A DNA stretch of 5,845 bases from an uncultured Bacilli bacterium. GTDB taxonomy: Bacteria > Bacillota_I > Bacilli_A > RF39 > UBA660. Within the stretch, counting starts at the first letter, position 1. Every line of letters begins with the position of its first letter. Below are positions 1 to 5,583 of the stretch, piece after piece. The stretch covers positions 1 through 5,845 of the forward strand of contig CALVPA010000006.1 in NCBI GenBank assembly GCA_944350395.1. The letters run 5' to 3'. The notes beneath the pieces are model-generated. The model was not told the origin of the DNA. It ran no database searches and worked only from the letters and a program-made list of their open reading frames with translations. Both the position numbers and the translations under genes were made by a program.

Positions 1-1040
1 ATATTTTCAAGTGGGCCTAGTTTTTTAATTTGTTTTAAATTACTTAAAAAATCCTCTAAATCATAAATTCCATGTTGCATCTTTTTAGCTAAGTTAGTAG
101 CTTCGTCCATATCTATAGAATCTTCAACCTTTTGAGCAATAGATAAAATATCTCCCATATCTAGAATTCTATCTGCCATTCTGTTAGGTTCAAATTCAGT
201 AAGGCCATCCATTTTCTCAGAATCTCCGATAAACTTGATCGGTACATTCGTAAGATGCCTTACAGATAAAGCGACACCACCTTTAGTATTGCCGTCCATT
301 TTAGTCAGTATAGCACCTGTTAATTTTAATTTTTCATTGAATCCGTTTATGACATTGATTGCATCTTGTCCCATCATGGCATCAATTACTAAAATAGTCT
401 CATCTAATTTAAAGTTTTCACTTATTTCGACTAATTCATTCATAAGTTTTTCATCGATTTGAAGTCTACCAGCTGTATCAATAATTACATAATCGTTTCC
501 ATTATCTTTGGCAAATTTTAAAGCATTATTAATTATTTCTACAGGGTTTTTAGTTCCTTCATCATACACTGGAATATTTAGAGATCTACCGATAGACTTT
601 AATTGATCGATAGCAGCTGGTCTATATACGTCGCATGCAACCATAAGAGGCTTTTTACTGCATCTCTTCCTTACATAATTTGCTATTTTCCCAACAGTAG
701 TAGTTTTACCACTACCCTGTAAGCCCACCATCATTATAATAGTAGGATTACCACTTGTTACAAGAGGAACTCCATTTTCTCCAAGTAACTTTATAAGTTC
801 ATCTCTAACTATCTTTATAAATAGTTCATCGGGTTTTACATTCTTTCCGACATCTTGTCCTAAAGCCTTCTCTTTAACATTTGTTACAAATTCTTTTACT
901 ACTTCATAGTTTACGTCAGCTTCCAAAAGAGCCATTCTTATTTCTCTTACTGCATCATTTATATTTTCTTCAGTAATTCGTCCCATACCACGTATATTTT
1001 TAATCGCGTTACTGAGTCTATCTCCCATATATTCAAACAT
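1..1040 (-). CDS. ffh: Signal recognition particle protein Ffh (SRP54), 3' end cut off
   Basis: SRP GTPase that binds the 4.5S/6S RNA and signal sequences of nascent membrane and secreted proteins and delivers ribosomes to FtsY at the membrane. 346 codons are present. The start MFEYMGDRLS opens the helical N domain (about 1-85). The G domain shows P-loop GLQGSGKTTT (106-115), DVYRPAA, DTAGR (188-192) and the guanine-specificity motif TKMD (246-249) followed by GNTKGG. The M domain begins near 320 (LEDFLSNLKQIKKLGPLEN) and is lost at the window edge before its RNA-binding helices. With a usual family length near 440-450, about 100 residues are missing. The start is supported by AGGTGA at 1047-1052, six bases upstream; an in-frame ATG four codons later lacks such a site. 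The gene is divergent from the PerR-like gene. The small helix-turn-helix gene ylxM, often just upstream of ffh in Bacillota, is absent here. Identification is secure. Confidence 0.97.
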   Translation of the reverse strand, partial: MFEYMGDRLSNAIKNIRGMGRITEENINDAVREIRMALLEADVNYEVVKEFVTNVKEKALGQDVGKNVKPDELFIKIVRDELIKLLGENGVPLVTSGNPTIIMMVGLQGSGKTTTVGKIANYVRKRCSKKPLMVACDVYRPAAIDQLKSIGRSLNIPVYDEGTKNPVEIINNALKFAKDNGNDYVIIDTAGRLQIDEKLMNELVEISENFKLDETILVIDAMMGQDAINVINGFNEKLKLTGAILTKMDGNTKGGVALSVRHLTNVPIKFIGDSEKMDGLTEFEPNRMADRILDMGDILSIAQKVEDSIDMDEATNLAKKMQHGIYDLEDFLSNLKQIKKLGPLEN

Positions 1041-1059
1041 TTTTTATCACCTGACATTT

Positions 1060-1107
1060 ATTATACAAAAAAAAAGCAAATAATCATAGTTTTTTGTTGC
1101 CATTATA
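1060..1107 (-). promoter_or_regulatory. Candidate ffh promoter elements
   Basis: On the minus strand there are two perfect TATAAT hexamers upstream of ffh, at 1060-1065 and 1102-1107. Neither has a recognisable -35 box at 16-18 bp. The proximal one would start transcription almost on the ribosome binding site (leader of about 13 bases); the distal one would give a leader of about 55 bases and has the palindrome at 1129-1145 just upstream of it. Which is used cannot be decided from sequence. Confidence 0.35.
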
Positions 1108-1124
1108 AAAAAAAGTGATATACT
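1097..1124 (+). promoter_or_regulatory. Sigma-A promoter of the perR-like/rubrerythrin operon
   Basis: TTGCCA (1097-1102, five of six matches to the -35 consensus), 16 bp spacer, TATACT (1119-1124) preceded by TG at 1116-1117, making an extended -10. The start point is predicted near 1131, inside the palindrome at 1129-1145. The ribosome binding site GGTGA at 1151-1155 follows and the regulator starts at 1160. Confidence 0.75.
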
Positions 1125-1128
1125 TAAA

Positions 1129-1145
1129 TTAGTAATCATTACTAA
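1129..1145. promoter_or_regulatory. PerR/Fur-box-like operator palindrome
   Basis: TTAGTAATCATTACTAA is a perfect inverted repeat: eight-base arms around one central C at 1137. Its inner 15 bases have the 7-1-7 layout of Per and Fur boxes (TTATAATNATTATAA and TGATAATNATTATCA), with the AATNATT core kept. It lies directly after the -10 box and over the predicted start point, the expected place for an autorepressor site. The adjacent gene encodes a PerR-like protein, so autoregulation is the natural inference; binding is not shown by sequence alone. Confidence 0.8.
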
Positions 1146-1159
1146 AAGATGGTGATTAA

Positions 1160-1531
1160 ATGTCTAAGACTAAGCAAAAATCTTTAATTCTTGATGTTGT
1201 GAATAAGAGTTACGACCACTTAAATGCTTATCAGATTTATGACGAATGTAAAAAGATAATTCCAAATATAAGCCTAGGAACAGTTTATAGAAATCTAAAT
1301 CTATTAGTCAATAATGGCAATATAAAGAGAATTAAAATTGATGGAGAAATGGATAAATTTGATCACTTTAGTAAGGGTACTGAGCACTATCACTTTCATT
1401 GTATAAGATGTGGTAAATTGTACGATTTATATGGAAAAGTTATCGTGTCAAGCGTACCCTCAAAATATGAGGTATTGGATTACGAATTAGTTATTAGGGG
1501 CATTTGTGATGAATGTCAAAAGGAGGAATAG
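1160..1531 (+). CDS. perR: Fur-family regulator, PerR-like peroxide sensor
   Basis: Metal-dependent DNA-binding repressor of 123 residues. The N-terminal winged helix runs to about residue 60, with recognition helix SLGTVYRNL (38-46). The C-terminal dimerisation domain holds a structural zinc site of four cysteines, C81/C84 and C116/C119. All five residues matching the Bacillus subtilis PerR regulatory metal site can be placed: H20, D68, H76, H78 and D89. The last is Asp as in PerR, where Fur proteins usually have Glu, which supports peroxide sensing by iron-catalysed histidine oxidation. Odd points: the N terminus is about 17 residues shorter than B. subtilis PerR, and the loop between D68 and H76 has two extra residues. 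It heads an operon with rubrerythrin, whose ribosome binding site lies inside its last codons. A perfect palindrome over its start point suggests autorepression. Fur family membership is secure; PerR rather than another Fur paralogue is likely. Confidence 0.88.
   Translation: MSKTKQKSLILDVVNKSYDHLNAYQIYDECKKIIPNISLGTVYRNLNLLVNNGNIKRIKIDGEMDKFDHFSKGTEHYHFHCIRCGKLYDLYGKVIVSSVPSKYEVLDYELVIRGICDECQKEE
1520..1527 (+). promoter_or_regulatory. Ribosome binding site that sets the rubrerythrin start
   Basis: AAGGAGGA lies within the last codons of the regulator gene, ten bases before the ATG at 1537. An earlier in-frame ATG at 1513 would place this site inside the coding sequence and would add eight residues not seen in rubrerythrins, so 1537 is the chosen start. 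The overlap suggests the two genes are translationally coupled. Confidence 0.85.
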
Positions 1532-1536
1532 AAAAC

Positions 1537-2076
1537 ATGGAATTAAAAGGAAGTAAAACGGAAGCCAATTTGATGGCAGCTTTTGCTGGTGAAAGTCAAG
1601 CAAGAAATAAGTATACATATTACGCTAGCAAAGCTAGAAAAGAAGGATTTGAGCAAATTGCAGCGATTTTTGAAGAAACTGCTAATAATGAAAAAGAACA
1701 TGCTAAATTGTGGTTTAAACAGCTTCACGGAGGAGATATTCCTACTACTGAAGAAAATTTAAAAGATGCTGCTAGCGGCGAAAACTACGAATGGACTGAA
1801 ATGTATAAAGAATTTGCAGAAACAGCAAAAGAAGAGGGATTTACTCAGATAGCAAAACTATTCGAAATGGTTGGAGCTATAGAAAAAAATCATGAGGATA
1901 GATATTTAACATTGCTTGGAAATGTTCAAAACGATGAAGTTTTCCACAAAGATGCAGAAACAGTTTGGATTTGCAGAAATTGTGGCCACGTATATTATGG
2001 TAAAGACGCTCTTAAAGTTTGCCCAGTATGCAATCATCCAGAAAGCTTTATGGAATTGAGAGCAACAAATTACTAA
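1537..2076 (+). CDS. rbr: Rubrerythrin (NADH-dependent peroxide reductase component)
   Basis: Cytoplasmic non-haem iron protein that reduces hydrogen peroxide to water in anaerobes, receiving electrons from a rubredoxin or NAD(P)H oxidoreductase. 179 residues. The N-terminal four-helix ferritin-like domain (about 1-135) supplies diiron ligands: E19 in GESQAR, E52 and H55 in NEKEH, E92 and E95 in KEFAE, E116 and H119 in IEKNH. The C-terminal rubredoxin-like domain binds one iron through C146/C149 (CRNC) and C162/C165 (CPVC). This is the classical two-domain order and the length is slightly below the usual 190. It starts five bases after the stop of the PerR-like gene and is the last gene of that operon, so it is expected to be induced by peroxide when the repressor is oxidised. 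A hairpin terminator begins at its stop codon. Identification is secure. Confidence 0.97.
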   Translation: MELKGSKTEANLMAAFAGESQARNKYTYYASKARKEGFEQIAAIFEETANNEKEHAKLWFKQLHGGDIPTTEENLKDAASGENYEWTEMYKEFAETAKEEGFTQIAKLFEMVGAIEKNHEDRYLTLLGNVQNDEVFHKDAETVWICRNCGHVYYGKDALKVCPVCNHPESFMELRATNY

Positions 2077-2109
2077 AAAAGATTCATATTTGTTTATGAA
2101 TCTTTTTTT
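2075..2109. terminator. Bidirectional intrinsic terminator between rubrerythrin and dnaE
   Basis: Stem GATTCATA (2081-2088) pairs with TATGAATC (2095-2102) around loop TTTGTT. An A run (2075-2080) on one side and a T run (2103-2109) on the other extend the stem and give a U tract in either direction. It ends the rubrerythrin operon on plus and dnaE on minus. The dnaE stop codon (2094-2096) lies at the loop/stem junction and the last dnaE codons form part of the hairpin. Confidence 0.9.
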
Positions 2110-4967
2110 ATCGAAAAAATTTCATTTATAATTATTTGTATTTCGTCATTTCTATTTTGTAAACTTGCTTTTACCATAACTAATTTGTCTACTTCCAGTT
2201 TATCTATTAAATTGTTATTTTTAGGAAAGATGATCGCACTAGCTGAACCTGTCTCATCGCTTACATCCACAAATGCCATTTTTTCTCCCTTTTTGGTATT
2301 TATCACTTTAATTTTTTCTACCATGAGAACCATAGTTATAATTCTGTTTAAGAAATTCTTCATATTAGAAATTTTTACTATATTTTTATCTTTAAAATTA
2401 CCTGCTGGGTGTCCCGTAATATAAAATCCGAATATATCTATTTCTGAATATTCTTCATCTACTTTATTTGATTCGACTAATTCGGGTTTCATAATCAAAC
2501 TTTCGTCCAAATTTTTACATAATTCGACATATGTTATGGCAGAATCAATATTTTCTAATAAAGTGTTTTTGCTCTTACCAAAACAGTCTAGTGCCCCGGC
2601 TTTTATGAGAGTTTCTATAGTAATTCGATTTACATTATTGCCATAATTTTTTTTAAAAAAGTCGAAATAATCATTATATGGAGCATTTTCGACAATCGTT
2701 CTATTTGCAGCGGTGCTTATATTTTTAATAGTCGTTAGTGGAAGAACTATAGTTTCATCTTTAAGAATGTATTCATACTTGCTCTCGTTTATACTAGGCC
2801 TTACAATCTTTAAACCTTTATTTTTAGCTTGCTCGATAACTTCTTTTGTCTTAAGTTCGCTTCCTAAATTCATATTGAGTGTATTTAAATGAAACAAATC
2901 TATATAGTGCGCTTTCAGATATGCCATTTGATACCCTATAAATGCATACGCAACAGAATGTGATTTATTAAAACCGTAGTTAGCAAACTTAACTATTAAT
3001 TCGTAAACTTCGGTAGCACAATTGGAAGTATAGCCATTTTGTATAGATCTTTCGATAAATCTACTCTTTTCTTTTTCCATCACATCTTTTTTCTTTTTAC
3101 TCATAGCTCTTCTTATTAAATCTGCTTCAGCAAAAGAATAACCAGCCATTTTAGAAAGTATTTGCATTATCTGTTCTTGATATACGATTATGCCATAAGT
3201 ATTTTTTAAAATTGGTTCTAAATCAGGGTGTTGATATACGATTTTTTTCTTTCCACATCTGCGAGCTATATACTCATCTATATTTTCCATAGGACCAGGT
3301 CTAAATAGAGCATTAGCTGCAACTAAATCGTCAAAACTATTTGGATTTAATTTCTTTAAAAAATTCTTCATACCTGCACTTTCGAACTGAAAGACGTTAT
3401 TCGTATTTGCTTTCTTAAATATCTCGAAAGTTTTAGTATCGTCTAATGGTATTTTATTTAAATTAAATGCAGGGTCAGTCTTTTGTATTAAATTTAATAT
3501 GTTATGTATTATCGTCAAATTTCTAAGTGCTAAAAAGTCCATCTTGAGTAATCCCAGTTTTTCTAGATATTCCATAGTATAACCAGTAAGAACTCCATCA
3601 TTCGTATGGAATGTAGGTATTAATTCTAAAAGATTTTCACTCGATATTACAACTCCTGCAGCATGTATAGTAGTGTGTCTCTTTAACCCTTCAAGTCGGA
3701 TGCTTATTTTATAATAATTTTGAAAATTGTGTTCTTTGATGTAAGAGACTAATTTTTCAGATTTTAAATTTTCTTGTAAAGTTTTTTTAGCATCTACACT
3801 TTTACTAAGTTCATCGATATATTTATTATCTATTTTTAAAATTTTTCCTACATCCCTTAATACTTGTCTACTACCGAGAGTTCCATAAGCGACTATGAGT
3901 GCTACTCTTTTTTCTCCATATTTGTTCCTAACATAGTCTATAACCTCCCCTCTTTTTATATCTTCAAAATCCATGTCTATATCTGGCATTGTAACTCTTT
4001 CTGGATTTAGGAATCTTTCAAATAATAAATCATACTTTAAGGGATCGATATCCGTAATTCCTAGAGTATAAGCGACGAGCGATCCTGCAGCACTTCCTCT
4101 TCCGGGTCCTACCATTATGTCATTTTTCTTAGCAAACTTTACGTAATCATAAACGATTAAAAAGTAGTCTATAAAACCCATTTTATCTATAACGCTTAAT
4201 TCGTACTCTAGTCTTTTTTTATATTCATTTGAAACATTTCCATTAAGTCTCTTTTTTAAACCACTTATCGCTAAAGACCATAAATATTTTCTAGATTCAT
4301 CTTTATTAGAACAAAAACTTGGAATATATCTTTTAGAAAAATCGAATTTTAAAGAAATATTTTCTTGAAATTTAGAAATAGTATCTATGTCAAATTCTGT
4401 TGCTTCTAATATGTAGTTATCTTCACCTTCATAATTAGTGCCTGCAATATTATAGAGCAATTTTAATAGTTCAACATCTTCTTTTTTTATACACAATATT
4501 TCGTTTATAAATAAAAGCTTTTTGCTGATTTGACCTGCATTTTTAAGTTCATATTTATTTTTGTATCCGAGATATGTATCGAACACTATCTTAAATCGGT
4601 TGTAAAAGTTATAACTTTCATATGGTAAAACACATATTAATCCTTCATTAAATTTAAAAAGATTATCCAGTGTTAATTTTTTTTCGATCTCTAATTCATT
4701 TATCTTTATTATATTTTTATAACCTATATAATCTTTTATATATAAAAAAATCTTATTTTCCCCTATTTTTACGACCATGCCACAAATACAGTTTAAATTA
4801 TTTTTTTCACATTTATCATAAAAATCCATTATATAATATGGATTGTCATCTAATATTCCGACATATTTAGAATTTTTGCTCTTAGCATAATCTATTATAT
4901 CTTTTATCTTTAAAAGAGTTTTAAGTAGAGAATAATCACTTTTAAAACTTATTGGTGTATAATCCAT
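2094..4967 (-). CDS. dnaE: DNA polymerase III alpha subunit, DnaE type, short form
   Basis: C-family replicative DNA polymerase. In Bacillota that also carry PolC, DnaE extends primers on the lagging strand; PolC itself is not in this window. 957 residues against about 1,100-1,160 in typical DnaE. An N-terminal PHP domain (about 1-200) is recognisable by SDYSLLKT and the ICGM turn, but the usual HxHS metal ligands are replaced (SFKSDYS). Polymerase motifs are intact: GPGRGSAAGS (287-296), PDIDMDF with D329 and D331, and D477 in KMDFLALR, matching E. coli D401, D403 and D555. FRPGPM (555-560), YGIIVYQEQIMQI (591-603) and GFNKSHSVAYA (665-675) follow. The helix-hairpin-helix region lies at about 782-797 and the OB fold at about 875-950. 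The tau-binding tail of proteobacterial DnaE is absent. AGGAGG at 4974-4979 sits six bases before the ATG. It is divergent from rpmB and convergent with rubrerythrin. Identification is secure; the precise replication role is inference. Confidence 0.96.
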   Translation of the reverse strand: MDYTPISFKSDYSLLKTLLKIKDIIDYAKSKNSKYVGILDDNPYYIMDFYDKCEKNNLNCICGMVVKIGENKIFLYIKDYIGYKNIIKINELEIEKKLTLDNLFKFNEGLICVLPYESYNFYNRFKIVFDTYLGYKNKYELKNAGQISKKLLFINEILCIKKEDVELLKLLYNIAGTNYEGEDNYILEATEFDIDTISKFQENISLKFDFSKRYIPSFCSNKDESRKYLWSLAISGLKKRLNGNVSNEYKKRLEYELSVIDKMGFIDYFLIVYDYVKFAKKNDIMVGPGRGSAAGSLVAYTLGITDIDPLKYDLLFERFLNPERVTMPDIDMDFEDIKRGEVIDYVRNKYGEKRVALIVAYGTLGSRQVLRDVGKILKIDNKYIDELSKSVDAKKTLQENLKSEKLVSYIKEHNFQNYYKISIRLEGLKRHTTIHAAGVVISSENLLELIPTFHTNDGVLTGYTMEYLEKLGLLKMDFLALRNLTIIHNILNLIQKTDPAFNLNKIPLDDTKTFEIFKKANTNNVFQFESAGMKNFLKKLNPNSFDDLVAANALFRPGPMENIDEYIARRCGKKKIVYQHPDLEPILKNTYGIIVYQEQIMQILSKMAGYSFAEADLIRRAMSKKKKDVMEKEKSRFIERSIQNGYTSNCATEVYELIVKFANYGFNKSHSVAYAFIGYQMAYLKAHYIDLFHLNTLNMNLGSELKTKEVIEQAKNKGLKIVRPSINESKYEYILKDETIVLPLTTIKNISTAANRTIVENAPYNDYFDFFKKNYGNNVNRITIETLIKAGALDCFGKSKNTLLENIDSAITYVELCKNLDESLIMKPELVESNKVDEEYSEIDIFGFYITGHPAGNFKDKNIVKISNMKNFLNRIITMVLMVEKIKVINTKKGEKMAFVDVSDETGSASAIIFPKNNNLIDKLEVDKLVMVKASLQNRNDEIQIIINEIFSIKKDS

Positions 4968-4989
4968 AATTATCCTCCTAACAATATTA

Positions 4990-5019
4990 ATTCTAACACA
5001 AAAAGTAACTCTATTACAA
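4990..5019 (-). promoter_or_regulatory. Candidate dnaE promoter
   Basis: On the minus strand TTGTAA (5014-5019), 18 bp spacer, TAGAAT (4990-4995) with an upstream TG forming an extended -10. Predicted start near 4983, giving a leader of about 15 bases that already contains the ribosome binding site. The match is moderate: four of six in the -35 box and five of six in the -10. Confidence 0.5.
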
Positions 5020-5042
5020 GGGTACTATAATAGATAAAACAT

Positions 5043-5071
5043 TTGACATATATGCCGATATTTGCTATAAT
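5043..5071 (+). promoter_or_regulatory. Perfect extended-consensus sigma-A promoter of rpmB
   Basis: TTGACA (5043-5048), 17 bp spacer, TATAAT (5066-5071) preceded by TGC, so both hexamers, the spacing and the extended -10 all match the housekeeping optimum. Predicted start near 5078. The leader is about 27 bases and carries AAGGGAGGT at 5091-5099, six bases before the rpmB ATG. This suggests strong constitutive transcription. Confidence 0.92.
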
Positions 5072-5104
5072 TTAAAAGCAATTGACTTTTAAGGGAGGTA
5101 TATT

Positions 5105-5281
5105 ATGGCAACTAAAATATCGAGAAAAAAACCTAATTTTGGTAATGCTAGATCTCATGCACTAAATGCTACTAAAAAGAAACAATGTGTTAACTTACAA
5201 AAAATGACTATAAATGGTGAAAAAGTTATAATAAGTGCAAGAGAAGCAAGAACGCTAAAAAAAGCAGCAGCGAATAATTAA
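5105..5281 (+). CDS. rpmB: 50S ribosomal protein bL28, cysteine-free form
   Basis: Large ribosomal subunit protein near the E site. 58 residues, very basic. Family landmarks in order: N-terminal basic stretch, FGNARSHALNATKKK (12-26) matching the GN..SH.....KR motif, NLQK (30-33), and the C-terminal VIISAREARTLKKAA, corresponding to the V.VSAR.L..LK end of bL28. The zinc-binding CxxC pairs seen in some bL28 proteins are absent; the only cysteine is C28, so this is the zinc-independent form. The gene is monocistronic, with a perfect promoter before it and a hairpin terminator starting at its stop codon. No neighbouring ribosomal gene is in the window. The call rests on motif order and size. 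Confidence 0.9.
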   Translation: MATKISRKKPNFGNARSHALNATKKKQCVNLQKMTINGEKVIISAREARTLKKAAANN

Positions 5282-5313
5282 AAAAAAACACTTTGTAAAA
5301 AGTGATTTTTTTT
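5281..5313. terminator. Bidirectional intrinsic terminator after rpmB
   Basis: Stem CACTTT (5289-5294) pairs with AAAGTG (5299-5304) around loop GTAA. An eight-base A run (5281-5288) and a T run (5306-5313) flank it, separated from the stem by one A-A mismatch, and can pair to lengthen it. It ends rpmB on plus and supplies a U tract on minus for the tiny membrane gene at 5373-5468. Confidence 0.88.
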
Positions 5314-5355
5314 GGCATTGCCACTAAATAATAGATAGAAGAATAAAGAATAGAA

Positions 5356-5375
5356 TAGTTATTTATTTATAACTA
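5356..5375. repeat. Inverted repeat at the stop of the tiny membrane gene
   Basis: TAGTTAT (5356-5362) and ATAACTA (5369-5375) form a perfect seven-base stem with a six-base loop; the minus-strand stop codon is its outermost triplet. There is no clean T run after it on minus, so it is more likely an mRNA 3' stabilising hairpin or chance in AT-rich DNA than a full terminator. Confidence 0.4.
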
Positions 5376-5468
5376 TAACGCAGCACCGATTATAATAACT
5401 AATAGAATGAATAGTACTAAGATAAATGCAGCGCCAGTTACGCCAGTATAGCCACATCCAGAATTCAT
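5373..5468 (-). CDS. YjcZ-like tiny single-span membrane peptide
   Basis: A 31-residue peptide. A short Gly/Thr-rich head (MNSGCGYTGVTG, 1-12) is followed by one continuous hydrophobic span, FILVLFILLVIIIGAA (15-30), ending at residue 31. This layout, a GY/GG head and an F-[IA]-L-[IV]-V-L-F-I-L-L-[IV]-I-[IV]-G core, is that of the tiny transmembrane family that includes Bacillus YjcZ, several members of which are made in sporulation. Coding is supported by AAGGAGGGG (5474-5482 on minus), with the GGAGG core seven bases before the ATG, and by the family resemblance. It lies alone between rpmB and a lipoprotein gene, both on the other strand, and ends toward the terminator at 5281-5313. The upstream region carries a sigma-E-like promoter. 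The specific function is unknown. A single cysteine (C5) in the head is unusual in my recollection of the family. Confidence 0.82.
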   Translation of the reverse strand: MNSGCGYTGVTGAAFILVLFILLVIIIGAAL

Positions 5469-5496
5469 AATTACCCCTCCTTTTTCTTTTCATTGT

Positions 5497-5523
5497 ATTG
5501 TATGGCAATTTGTCTTTAAATGT
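5497..5523 (-). promoter_or_regulatory. Candidate sporulation sigma-E-like promoter of the tiny membrane gene
   Basis: On the minus strand, ACATT (5519-5523), 14 bp spacer, CATACAAT (5497-5504). The -10 matches the Bacillus sigma-E element CATACANT exactly, and ACATT differs by one base from the -35 core ATATT at an allowed spacing. Predicted start near 5490, eight bases before the ribosome binding site. A sigma-A reading is poor: TTGAGA (5524-5529) lies 21 bp from TACAAT. AT-rich sequence makes chance matches possible. Confidence 0.5.
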
Positions 5524-5533
5524 TCTCAATTGC

Positions 5534-5562
5534 TTGTATTTTAATTTTGAAAATGGTATGAT
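5534..5562 (+). promoter_or_regulatory. Promoter of the lipoprotein gene
   Basis: TTGTAT (5534-5539), 17 bp spacer, TATGAT (5557-5562) preceded by TGG, an extended -10 that can offset the weak -35. Predicted start near 5569, followed at once by AGGGAGG at 5573-5579 and the ATG at 5584. The leader is only about 15 bases. Confidence 0.6.
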
Positions 5563-5583
5563 ATTTAATGTTAGGGAGGAAAT

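Noticed and set aside
235..462. Plus-strand open frame of 75 codons
   Set aside because: It lies antisense inside the G domain of ffh, has no ribosome binding site and no recognisable protein features.
1513..1536. Upstream ATG extending rubrerythrin by eight residues
   Set aside because: It would overlap the regulator gene and swallow the AAGGAGGA site that correctly serves the ATG at 1537; the extension is not typical of the family.
1543..1728. Minus-strand open frame of 61 codons
   Set aside because: Antisense shadow of the rubrerythrin ferritin-like domain; the low-complexity Phe/Ser-rich product mirrors Lys/Glu codons on the other strand.
2126..2140. TTATAATTATTTGTA, partial match to a Per box
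   Set aside because: Only one arm matches, and it lies within the 3' end of the dnaE coding sequence, far from any promoter; expected by chance in AT-rich DNA.
2185..2424. Plus-strand open frame of 79 codons
   Set aside because: Antisense to the OB-fold region of dnaE, without ribosome binding site or family resemblance.
4670..4870. Plus-strand open frame of 66 codons
   Set aside because: Antisense to the N-terminal part of dnaE; the Leu/Tyr/Phe-rich product is what AT-rich antisense sequence gives.
5314..5355. Purine-rich stretch with repeated AATAGA/AGAATA words
   Set aside because: Short imperfect repetition with no regular period; not a CRISPR or defined repeat.
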